From Myxococcales bacterium (GTDB lineage Bacteria; Myxococcota_A; Polyangia; Haliangiales; Haliangiaceae), in contig JAAEPE010000876.1 of the NCBI GenBank assembly GCA_024222395.1, positions 1-40,525 on the forward strand: a stretch of 40,525 nucleotides of DNA. The letters are read 5' to 3'. The translations under genes were made by a program, and so were the position numbers. The notes beneath the pieces are model-generated. The model searched no databases and was not told the origin of the DNA. It worked only from the letters and a program-made list of their open reading frames with translations. This document shows, in pieces, positions 1-6,775 of this stretch. Within the stretch, counting starts at the first letter, position 1. Every line of letters begins with the position of its first letter.

Positions 1-126
1 ACCTATCAGCCACTCGACAGTGCTTCGCCTGCGATAGGATCGCTTGTCGAATGTTACCGGTCTAAGGTCGCGAGCTTCGCCGGTTTTGCTTGGGATGACT
101 CGAGTGCTGCCCAACTCATCCAGTAG
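1..126 (+). CDS. 3' end of an unidentified gene (partial)
   Basis: An open frame enters the window at base 1 and runs 41 codons to a TAG at 124-126. The visible residues include LVECYRSKVASF and end in AAQLIQ. I do not recognise a family. It is cut by the window edge, so length and start are unknown. It is followed directly by the IS5-type transposase remnant on the opposite strand, so it could be an intact upstream gene or one more fragment of the decayed region. Confidence 0.3.
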   Translation, partial: TYQPLDSASPAIGSLVECYRSKVASFAGFAWDDSSAAQLIQ

Positions 127-138
127 GTAATCGTCGCT

Positions 139-601
139 TTAGTTGGCGCGGCAACCCTTATCACCGGCGCGCTTCAGTGGCCGCGCGAGGGCGACGCCGT
201 CTTCGTCATGAAGTTCGGCATCGGTACCTTCCAACGCGGTGTCGAGCATCGTGGAGTCGTGTGCTTGGCCAGGACTGAGATGGAAATGGAGCGGATTTCC
301 GTCAGCGTCACACAGAAGATGGATTTTCGTACCAAATCCCCCTCTCGGCCGCCCCAGAGCGTGATCCGCTGGTTTGTCTGGGTCTGCATTTTTTTCCCCC
401 ACCCGCACTGCAACGTGCGGCTCGAATCGATGTGCCATCGATGCACCAGAGTTCATCTGGGTCCGCGTCGTGCCGAAACGCAAGAGTTCGCAGTCTGCAC
501 AGCATCGCGTCAAACGTCCCGTCCTTGGTCCATTTGTCGAAGAAGTCCCACGCCGTCGACCACGCAAGATCATGGTTAGGTCTGGTACCCACTGCGCGCA
601 C
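139..601 (-). pseudogene. IS5-family transposase remnant, frameshifted and truncated
   Basis: Two overlapping minus-strand frames together read as an IS5/IS427-type DDE transposase. The upstream frame (601 down to about 395) carries the WCIDGTSIRA stretch, with the first catalytic Asp. The downstream frame (about 395 to 139) carries GRPRGGFGTKIHLLCDADGN and LSPGQAHDS and ends in AGDKGCRAN. The frames switch at a run of seven A (minus strand) at 389-395. Joining them needs a +1 (or -2) shift. IS427-group elements are known to use slippery sites, so this may be programmed or simply decay. The N-terminal helix-turn-helix part and about 100 C-terminal residues are missing, so this copy cannot encode a full enzyme. 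I found no terminal inverted repeats. Confidence 0.75.
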
Positions 602-718
602 CCTTACTTCGAGGCTCAGGCCGTTGCGGGCTCCGTTCGCTTCTCCCCCTATGTCTACTCGGGAGAGACCGACATGCGCGAAGCGCTCGAGGCAATGGAG
701 TTCATCCTAGGGCGGTAG
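602..718 (+). pseudogene. Possible C-terminal fragment of a class V aminotransferase
   Basis: The frame ending at TAG 716-718 reads VAGSVRFSPYVYSGETDMREALEAMEFILGR. The pattern SVRFSPYVYS followed by a spaced acidic residue and a helix ending ALEAME resembles the last 30 residues of class V PLP-dependent aminotransferases (NifS/isopenicillin-epimerase-like). Only this tail is present, directly after the transposase remnant, so I read it as the leftover end of a gene cut by the insertion. The match is short and the assignment tentative. Confidence 0.35.
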
Positions 719-775
719 CCCTACGCCCCTGCCTATAGTCCCCGTTTTCTGGTTGACACTACGAGCGCGCACAGC

Positions 776-1054
776 TGGCCGGCAGACGTCACCACTGCTG
801 AGGTTCAAGACCGCACTACACGAAGCGAGCACCAAGTTTGGCGCTCCGAACTCTGTCGTAGCGTGGGCGGGAAATGTCGAGTCGGTTGGACCATTGAAAG
901 ATGTTGCCCCAGAGGCATGGTGGCGAGGAGTAACAACAAGCGTTCGAGGCACGATCTTGACACGCCAGTACCGGATGCCAGAAATTCGATCAACATCGAT
1001 CGGCCATCGGTCACACTCGTGGCAATGGTGTCGACGACCCATCGGGAACGCACT
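776..1054 (+). pseudogene. Short-chain dehydrogenase (SDR) remnant
   Basis: Pieces of an SDR protein are spread over different plus-strand frames. One frame starting at 776 gives ADVTTAEVQD, like the Asp-Val segment after beta-4. The frame covering roughly 795-975 gives FGAPNSVVAWAGNVESVGPL followed by EAWWRG and RGTILTRQ, which matches the SDR NAG motif region and the following W...V...G..L helix. A third frame reads SINIDRPSV where SDRs have the strand before the catalytic Ser. The NAG motif is WAG here, no YxxxK active site remains, and at least two frameshifts separate the blocks. This is a dead fragment within the same decayed region as the IS5 copy. Confidence 0.5.
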
Positions 1055-1059
1055 TAGGC

Positions 1060-1557
1060 GTGCACCTCCAGACTCACTTGCACAACCTCTTCTCCGCTTC
1101 CAAGAGGGTCACTGCCATGCTCATCCACTTGCTTGATGAGTGGCGCCAGATTCACCTCGACGACCCGGTCTGCGAGTACATCCCCGAATTCGGCACCTAC
1201 GAAAAATGGTGGATAACCGTTCGCCACGTGCTGACGCATCGTGCGGGCATTCCAAATATTCCGGCCGAACTTGCGAACCCGAGTCTGCTAACCGACCCAG
1301 AAGAGGTCATGGAGCTACTGTGCAATGCCAAGCCCGTCTGGCGACCAGAGCGGCGCTTCGGATATCACGCACTCACTGGGGGATTTGTCCTAGGAGAAGT
1401 TCTCCAACGCATCACGGGCCGTACTATCCAGGAGTTTCTCCAAGCAGAGATCTGCAAGAATATCGGATTCGACCATTTTCGCTATGGAGTGACGCCGAAG
1501 CGCCTAGACGAGGTGGCACTCAACACCTTCACCGAACTCCTTGCAAGAGGGATGTAG
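1060..1557 (+). pseudogene. Serine hydrolase (class C beta-lactamase/LipL-like) fragment
   Basis: A 165-codon frame starting at a GTG carries the core of a beta-lactamase-fold esterase. It shows SASK (the SxxK nucleophile motif) near residue 12, HLDDPVCEYIPEF, the VLTHRAGIP stretch, and FGYHALTGGFVLGEVLQRITG, where the Tyr of the YxN-type motif sits. It stops after about 165 residues, whereas such enzymes are usually 380-420 residues. About 50 N-terminal residues and the C-terminal HxG motif region are missing. A short transcript could still be made, but a working enzyme is unlikely. It is distinct from the intact serine hydrolase at 26256. Confidence 0.55.
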
Positions 1558-1576
1558 GTGCTTGTAAGGTAGCGTC

Positions 1577-1921
1577 TTAGTTGAGCCGCATTTCCGCGCC
1601 GCTATCGGTAGCCAGATAGCAGAGGCGAATTAGTACATCCATTGCGTCGAGTTCGTAGAGGCCAAAGCCGTCGGTTAGCAGACTGAGCACCGCTTGTGGA
1701 TTGTCGCGAACGGTCTGCTCGGTGATTTGGTCGAGAACATCGAGCCATCGAGCGTCGCGTTTGATCTGATTTTGGAAGGTGCGGATGGCACATAGGCCGG
1801 TCTCGCGATCCATCCCGCAGAGTTCTGAAAAGATTTTTGACGCGGATCCCTCATCCAACAGGATTAGTTCTCCAAGCACCGACAGTGAGCAAAGTTCAAT
1901 ACTTGGCCTAAGATTCGTCAT
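1577..1921 (-). CDS. Hypothetical protein, 114 aa
   Basis: I do not recognise this protein. It is a predominantly helical, Leu-rich sequence of 114 residues without signal peptide or membrane segment. It has two Cys-containing stretches (ELCGMDRETGLCAI) and an acidic, Leu-rich second half. The start is supported by a strong GAGGGGGG Shine-Dalgarno about 5 bases before the ATG at 1921. It is divergently arranged with the gene at 2060, and the 138-bp AT-richer gap should hold both promoters. Pairing with that neighbour is the only functional hint. Confidence 0.6.
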   Translation of the reverse strand: MTNLRPSIELCSLSVLGELILLDEGSASKIFSELCGMDRETGLCAIRTFQNQIKRDARWLDVLDQITEQTVRDNPQAVLSLLTDGFGLYELDAMDVLIRLCYLATDSGAEMRLN

Positions 1922-2059
1922 GACGCACCCCCCTCAATGAGAGAGTTCTCGGCAATCTCAGGGGAAACTTTAGTCTCGGGGTGAAATTTTACCCATTTTT
2001 TTTGTGCGCCGGTCTCCCTATATTGGTTTCAACACAACGCTTAAGGAACGCACATAACC

Positions 2060-2503
2060 ATGACCAAAGTAGTACCCCCAGATGTAGAAGCAGCACCCCT
2101 TGAGCAGCGTATCCGCAAATGGATTGAGGACAATCCGGTTCGGGCCCAAGCAGGCGAGCGCATGCTTGAGCAACTCACCAGAATCCGCGGCGAATTCCAA
2201 GGCGATACAGCCCTTCGTTTAGAAGGTCTGGTCGAAGAGACCTTGACTCGCCAACTTCGTATCGACGAGTCCAAGAGAGCAGGACTTGAAGCAGCGAAGC
2301 AACTCTCAGACACAGTTCAGAAACTAACCGAATCGATGTCGCAGTGCCTACTCACGGCCAAGAAGGCCCACGACGCCGCCCTTGGCGCAGCGATGAGCGC
2401 CATGCAAACTCAATCGAAAGTCACTGCGCAGAGCAGGCCTTCGGTGCTCCAGACCGTGACCTTGGCAAAGCCAAAAGGTCCAGACAAGAAGCTCATAAAT
2501 TAG
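2060..2503 (+). CDS. Hypothetical coiled-coil protein, 147 aa
   Basis: This is a soluble 147-residue protein with no signal peptide. From about residue 30 to 120 it is almost continuous helix with heptad-like spacing (ERMLEQLTRIRGEF, LSDTVQKLTESMSQCLL, AHDAALGAAMSAMQ), so a coiled-coil or helical bundle is likely. It ends in a basic tail (KPKGPDKKLIN). The start ATG is preceded by AAGGAACG at a good distance. A TATATT at 2019-2024 could be a -10 box but lacks a good -35. No family was recognised. A hairpin with a T run follows at 2701-2733. Confidence 0.65.
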   Translation: MTKVVPPDVEAAPLEQRIRKWIEDNPVRAQAGERMLEQLTRIRGEFQGDTALRLEGLVEETLTRQLRIDESKRAGLEAAKQLSDTVQKLTESMSQCLLTAKKAHDAALGAAMSAMQTQSKVTAQSRPSVLQTVTLAKPKGPDKKLIN

Positions 2504-2787
2504 ACTTAGGTGGAAGCGGGCTCCGACACTCGGCTACGTTCGGAATGCAGTCTAACTCCTGTGTCTCGGGCCGATCACTATCGGGCGAGCGTGTAGTAGC
2601 TGGTTACTACTGCACCACCTAGGTGCGACTTCGATGCAGAGGCTCCGAAGACGCAAGACACTCGCCTATCGGTTCCAGAGCGTGCCGACACTCCTATCGT
2701 CGACTCCTATTCCCATGGGAGTCGGCGATTTTTCGTCCGGAGCGGGGCTCACAGGGTGGGCTTCGCCAAGACGAAAGCCACTATCCA
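2504..2787. other. Intergenic region between convergent genes, several small hairpins
   Basis: No convincing gene is present in these 284 bases. Besides the terminator-like hairpin at 2701-2733 there are small dyads such as GTAGTA...TACTAC and GCACC-ACCTA-GGTGC around 2597-2627. The short frames here have no plausible start sites or recognisable sequence. Confidence 0.5.
2701..2733 (+). terminator. Rho-independent terminator candidate
   Basis: CGACTCC at 2701-2707 pairs perfectly with GGAGTCG at 2718-2724 around a 10-base loop, followed by GCG and a run of five T at 2729-2733. It would end plus-strand transcripts from the gene at 2060. It lies about 200 bases past that stop, and rtcA converges from the other side. 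Confidence 0.45.
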
Positions 2788-3816
2788 TTAGGGCGAGGAG
2801 AACGCAAGCGTACAGCCCTGCGGCTCAACCTTGGAGGTAATCTCGACATCGCAGAAACGCTTAACAACATCGATGTTGGTCGTCGCATGCTCGCTCAGCT
2901 CCGATGTACGGAACCTCCCGCCGCCGGCAAGAGCGAACGGAATGACCAGTTGGTCTGCTAGGCACTGGCCAACAGGTGCGTCCGCATCAATATGGGCATT
3001 TATCGCCTTGGCACCAACGGCTGCGACATCTTCTGCCGGCAGGCTGCGCACGCCTATGACCGAAGCGATCTCGGAGACATCCTCTCGCGCCACTTCGAGA
3101 AGAAGCACGTTGCCCGGGCCACCATCATCTTGCGTCACTCGCGGAAGGCACTCTTCGTTCTTCCACCCAAGAATAGTACGAATTTCTCTTAGCTCGCGAA
3201 TCGCGATAGTGCCTGGCAGATTCGCCACTAGAGCGGTGGCTCGTCGCTCGACAATGGGCTTTGTTTCGCAAATCTCGATCGGAGAGAGAGCGCAACCACC
3301 TTCGATCTCGGCGACAAAGCGGCCGCCGCCTGCGGGCATAAACCCAGCCCGCTCGAAATGCAGAGAGACCTTGGCTCCCATCCGCTGAACGATGGGTAGG
3401 AAGACGCGCTCGATGAAGTCAAAGGGCGGCGCGAAGGCGTTGTGCGTTCCACCTTCGAAGACCACCCGCGAGTTGCCCTCGGCAAAGAGTAGCGGCCACA
3501 GCACGGTCTGAAATACCAGACACGCGCTGCCTGCAGTACCAACAGAGAAATGGTAGTCCCCCGCCTTTACTGTACCGGGAGTAAGGAATAGTTCTGAGCT
3601 ACCAAGCGCATCGCCCTGCAGCGTGCCGTCACACAGCTCCGTGATGGCGCGCGCGCATGTTAGGTGCTGGCGACGAAGTCCGGGCTTAGAACGCCCCGCG
3701 CGAATCTTGGAGATTCGGAGGGGTTGCCCTCGAAGAGCTGCGAGGGCAAGGGAGGTGCGCAGAATCTGCCCACCCCCTTCGCCACAGGAGCCATCGATAT
3801 GTACTTCTTCACTCAT
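2788..3816 (-). CDS. rtcA: RNA 3'-terminal phosphate cyclase RtcA
   Basis: RtcA converts RNA 3'-phosphate or 2'-phosphate ends to 2',3'-cyclic phosphates with ATP, through a covalent His-AMP intermediate; it acts in the cytoplasm. The 342-residue length is normal for the family. The N-terminus has the diagnostic DGSCGEGGGQILRTSLAL, followed by RAGRSKPGLRRQH and GTAGSACLVFQT. The AMP-accepting His is expected at His310 in SELSEHATTNI, matching the position of E. coli His309. Its ATG overlaps the rtcB stop by 4 bases (ATGA at 3813-3816), so it is translationally coupled to rtcB and shares its sigma-54 promoter. Both genes would be switched on by RtcR upon RNA damage. Confidence 0.95.
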   Translation of the reverse strand: MSEEVHIDGSCGEGGGQILRTSLALAALRGQPLRISKIRAGRSKPGLRRQHLTCARAITELCDGTLQGDALGSSELFLTPGTVKAGDYHFSVGTAGSACLVFQTVLWPLLFAEGNSRVVFEGGTHNAFAPPFDFIERVFLPIVQRMGAKVSLHFERAGFMPAGGGRFVAEIEGGCALSPIEICETKPIVERRATALVANLPGTIAIRELREIRTILGWKNEECLPRVTQDDGGPGNVLLLEVAREDVSEIASVIGVRSLPAEDVAAVGAKAINAHIDADAPVGQCLADQLVIPFALAGGGRFRTSELSEHATTNIDVVKRFCDVEITSKVEPQGCTLAFSSP

Positions 3817-5063
3817 CCTTTTACGCAGACGACCTGCCCGAGAGTATGCACGAGCTCCACGAGATCACGCTGTGCCTCCATCACGTCGGCGATGTTCTTG
3901 TACGCCATGGGCGTCTCATCCACAACTTCGGCATCTTTGCGACACTCGACACCCTCGGTTGCCCGAATGTGATCCTCAACCGTGAAGCGCTTCTTGGCAG
4001 CGGTTCGACTCATCACACGCCCTGCGCCGTGGCTGCAGGAGTGGAAGCTCTCGTCATTGCCCTTACCGCGAACGATGTAGGAGCGCGTCCCCATGCTTCC
4101 GGGAATGATGCCCAAGTCGCCCAGGCGAGCACGCACCGCACCCTTGCGGGTCACAAAGACGTTCTTCCCGTAGTGATGCTCACGAGAGACGTAGTTGTGG
4201 TGACAGTTCACCGCCATGAGATCCGATTCGAACCCAGGAAGGCTGGCCAGCCCGTGCAGTGCACGGATGACTGCAGCCATCATGAGCTCGCGGTTGGTGA
4301 TGGCAAAGCGCTGCGCCCACTCTACGGCTTGCACGTAGTCATCGAAGTAGAGCGAACCCTGGGGCAGATACGCGAGGTCTTTATCTGGCAGGTTGACGTG
4401 GAAACGACGCATCTCTTCCTTGGCCTTCTCGATGAAGTAGCTCCCGATGCGATTGCCCACGCCGCGAGATCCAGAGTGCAAGATGATCCAAACCCGGCCA
4501 GCCTCGTCGAGACAGAGCTCGATAAAGTGGTTGCCGGTTCCGAGCGTTCCCAAGTGGTTTACGTGGTTGGACTTTGCAATCTTGGGGTGCTTGGCGGTGA
4601 TCTCTGAGAAGGTCTTCTCGAGGCCTGCCCATGCCTGCTCCTGCGCCTTGGGAATAGCTCCCCAAGCTCCTTTGTCTCGGCCGCCGCCCTTACCCCGGCC
4701 GCGGCCCTGGTTGGTGCGCCCGTGGGGAACGGCAGCTTCGATTGCGTGGCGAACGGCTCGCAAGTTGTCGGGCAGATCTTCGGCAGTGAGGGAGGTCTGC
4801 ACCGCCATCATTCCGCAACCGATGTCGACACCGACGGCTGCAGGGATGATGGCGTCTACCGTGGGAACGACGCTTCCGATCGTGGCCCCCTTGCCGAGAT
4901 GCACGTCGGGCATGACTGCGAGCCACTTGTGGATGAAGGGCAAGCTGGCGATGTTCTCGAGCTGCTTGCGGGCCTCGTCCTCGAGGGGGACGCCGCGGAT
5001 CCAAGCCTTGATAGGGCGCTCTTTGCCGGGAAGGACCTCGTAGTTGGTTTCGTTGGTAGACAT
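3813..5063 (-). CDS. rtcB: RNA-splicing ligase RtcB
   Basis: RtcB is the GTP- and Mn2+-dependent ligase that joins RNA 2',3'-cyclic-phosphate or 3'-phosphate ends to 5'-OH ends. At 416 residues it matches bacterial RtcB (about 408). Visible motifs in order are MPDVHLGKG, VGVDIGCGM with the metal-binding Asp and Cys, GTLGTGNHFIE, HSGSRGVGN, NCHHNYVSREHH, and SFHSCSHGAGR, where His345 is the guanylylated residue. A basic GRGRGKGGGRDKG loop near residue 119 is an insertion relative to E. coli. There is no Shine-Dalgarno before the ATG at 5063. The sigma-54 promoter at 5076-5091 predicts a start about 2 bases before it, so the mRNA may be leaderless. It is the first gene of the rtcBA operon. Confidence 0.96.
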   Translation of the reverse strand: MSTNETNYEVLPGKERPIKAWIRGVPLEDEARKQLENIASLPFIHKWLAVMPDVHLGKGATIGSVVPTVDAIIPAAVGVDIGCGMMAVQTSLTAEDLPDNLRAVRHAIEAAVPHGRTNQGRGRGKGGGRDKGAWGAIPKAQEQAWAGLEKTFSEITAKHPKIAKSNHVNHLGTLGTGNHFIELCLDEAGRVWIILHSGSRGVGNRIGSYFIEKAKEEMRRFHVNLPDKDLAYLPQGSLYFDDYVQAVEWAQRFAITNRELMMAAVIRALHGLASLPGFESDLMAVNCHHNYVSREHHYGKNVFVTRKGAVRARLGDLGIIPGSMGTRSYIVRGKGNDESFHSCSHGAGRVMSRTAAKKRFTVEDHIRATEGVECRKDAEVVDETPMAYKNIADVMEAQRDLVELVHTLGQVVCVKG

Positions 5064-5075
5064 GCTGTGCTGTAG

Positions 5076-5091
5076 AGCAGCTTTGGTGCCA
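5076..5091 (-). promoter_or_regulatory. Sigma-54 promoter of rtcBA
   Basis: The minus strand reads TGGCAC-CAAAG-CTGCT. The -24 GG is at 5089-5090 and the -12 GC at 5077-5078, with exact GG-N10-GC spacing. The predicted transcription start is near 5065. RtcR-family activators are known to drive rtcBA from sigma-54 promoters, and rtcR is divergently encoded next door. Confidence 0.85.
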
Positions 5092-5106
5092 GGGGGCTAA
5101 CACACT

Positions 5107-5121
5107 GTATCTACGAGATAC
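5107..5121. promoter_or_regulatory. Candidate RtcR operator, perfect palindrome
   Basis: GTATCT-ACG-AGATAC is a perfect 6-bp-arm dyad centred about 49 bases upstream of the predicted rtcB start. It shares the TATC...GATA core with the second dyad at 5167-5180. Confidence 0.45.
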
Positions 5122-5166
5122 CTCCGGACCAAGGCTCTTTTTGAGTTCGCTAGAATCATCGTCCTT

Positions 5167-5180
5167 TATCCCTTAGGATA
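5167..5180. promoter_or_regulatory. Second candidate RtcR operator
   Basis: TATCC-CTTA-GGATA is a perfect dyad centred about 108 bases upstream of the rtcB start, a typical enhancer distance for a sigma-54 activator. It also sits immediately before the rtcR GTG start (5186) and supplies part of its Shine-Dalgarno (TAGGAT), so RtcR binding here could also repress its own gene. Confidence 0.4.
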
Positions 5181-5185
5181 CATAT

Positions 5186-6775
5186 GTGAGATCGACAGTC
5201 GTCATCGGAATCCTCGGCAATCAGCTCGATCGAGGCGGCGGAGACCGCTGGAAGCGGTGGCGTCCAACCATCGACCTCGGGCGCCACGAGGACTTCCTCG
5301 TTGACAGGCTCGAGCTTCTGCACAGCGCAGCCGACGGAGCTCTCGCAAGCCAAGTGGCCGCCGACTTTGCCCAAGTCTCGCCGGAAACCAAAGTCATCCT
5401 GCATCCGATTACGTGGCGCGACCCATGGGACTTCGAAGAGGTCTACGGCTCGCTGCACAACTTTGCCCGCAGCTACACCTTCGATACGGACCGCTCCGAC
5501 TACTTAGTTCACATCACCACCGGCACCCACGTGGCGCAAATCTGCCTCTTCTTGCTCTCCGAGTCCCGCCATTTTCCCGCGCGTCTCTTGCAAGCCACCC
5601 CCCCAAGGCGCGATCGAAGCCAACCGGGCACCCTGGTTCCCATCGACCTCGACCTAAGCCGCTACGACAAGCTCGCAACGCGCTTCCGCGAAGAGCAGAG
5701 CACGAGCTACGAGGTTCTCAAGTCGGGCATTGCCACCAAGAACAAAGGCTTCAACGAAATGATCGAGCAGATCGAGCGCGTGGCCTTGCGCTCGACAGAG
5801 GCCATCTTGCTGATGGGGCCGACCGGCGCCGGCAAGTCCCAACTCGCCCGGCGTATCTATGAGCTTCGCAAGAGCAGGCAGCTGGTACAGGGAAATTTCG
5901 TAGCGGTGAACTGCGCCACTCTCAAAGGTACCTCTGCCATGTCCGCACTCTTTGGGCACGTGAAGGGCGCGTACACCGGCGCTACCAGAGATAGACCGGG
6001 GCTCATGCGCGCAGCTCACAAAGGCATGCTCTTTCTCGACGAGATTGGCGAGCTGGGGCTCGATGAGCAGGCGATGCTCTTGCGCGCAGTCGAGGATGGC
6101 GTCTTTCACCCCGTGGGTGCCGACTCCGTAGCCAAGAGCGACTTTCAGCTCTTGGCCGGCACCAATCGAAATCTGTCGGAACGCGTGGCCAAGGGCGAGT
6201 TTCGCGAAGACCTCTACGCGCGCATCAACCTGTGGACCTTCACGTTGCCAGGCCTGGCAGATAGGCGTGAAGACATCGCGCCCAACCTGGAATACGAACT
6301 CGCCAAGTGGACGAAGAAGAGCGGACACGACGTTAGGTTCAACCGTGAGGCGAGGCGAGCGTTTCTTGAGTTTGCAACGAGCTCCGATGCGAAGTGGCAG
6401 GGCAATTTCCGCGACCTGAATGCGGCAATGATACGCATGGCGACGATGGCTCCTGGGGGGCGCATCAACAGCGATGTGGTCTCGGAAGAACTCGCACGAC
6501 TCAGAGAAGCCTGGTCGACAGGAACCGGCTCGGCATCGCGGGGCGATGACGTGCTGCGGGAGCTATTGGGAGCAGAAGCTGCCAACGATCTCGACCGATT
6601 TGAGCGGGTTCAGCTCGCCGACGTCGTACGAGCATGTCGAGACTGCAAGACCCTAAGCGACGCTGGGAGGCTACTCTTCGCCGAATCCCGCAAGAAGAAG
6701 GCTAAGCCCAACGATGCCGACCGGCTTCGAAAGTACCTGGCGCGCTTTGGCCTCGACTGGGACAAGGTTTGCTAG
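5186..6775 (+). CDS. rtcR: RtcR, sigma-54-dependent activator of the RNA repair operon
   Basis: RtcR senses RNA-damage-derived ligands through an N-terminal CARF-type domain and activates rtcBA transcription. Residues 1-180 form the RtcR-specific sensor (VVIGILGNQLD at the start, YLVHITTGTHVAQI near 106). Residues about 185-425 are the AAA+ domain with Walker A GPTGAGKS (211-218), the sigma-54-contacting loop GAYTGA (261-266) and Walker B LFLDEI. The C-terminus (about 460-529) holds the DNA-binding part. The start is GTG at 5186, because the ATG at 5184 runs straight into TGA. The gene is divergent from rtcB. Its stop codon overlaps that of the convergent gene at 6772 (shared CTAG). Confidence 0.93.
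   Translation: MRSTVVIGILGNQLDRGGGDRWKRWRPTIDLGRHEDFLVDRLELLHSAADGALASQVAADFAQVSPETKVILHPITWRDPWDFEEVYGSLHNFARSYTFDTDRSDYLVHITTGTHVAQICLFLLSESRHFPARLLQATPPRRDRSQPGTLVPIDLDLSRYDKLATRFREEQSTSYEVLKSGIATKNKGFNEMIEQIERVALRSTEAILLMGPTGAGKSQLARRIYELRKSRQLVQGNFVAVNCATLKGTSAMSALFGHVKGAYTGATRDRPGLMRAAHKGMLFLDEIGELGLDEQAMLLRAVEDGVFHPVGADSVAKSDFQLLAGTNRNLSERVAKGEFREDLYARINLWTFTLPGLADRREDIAPNLEYELAKWTKKSGHDVRFNREARRAFLEFATSSDAKWQGNFRDLNAAMIRMATMAPGGRINSDVVSEELARLREAWSTGTGSASRGDDVLRELLGAEAANDLDRFERVQLADVVRACRDCKTLSDAGRLLFAESRKKKAKPNDADRLRKYLARFGLDWDKVC

Noticed and set aside
3846..4607. 253-codon plus-strand open frame
   Set aside because: It lies fully antisense to rtcB, which has every family motif; high-GC antisense frames of this length are expected.
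5654..6328. 224-codon minus-strand frame
   Set aside because: Antisense to the AAA+ domain of rtcR.
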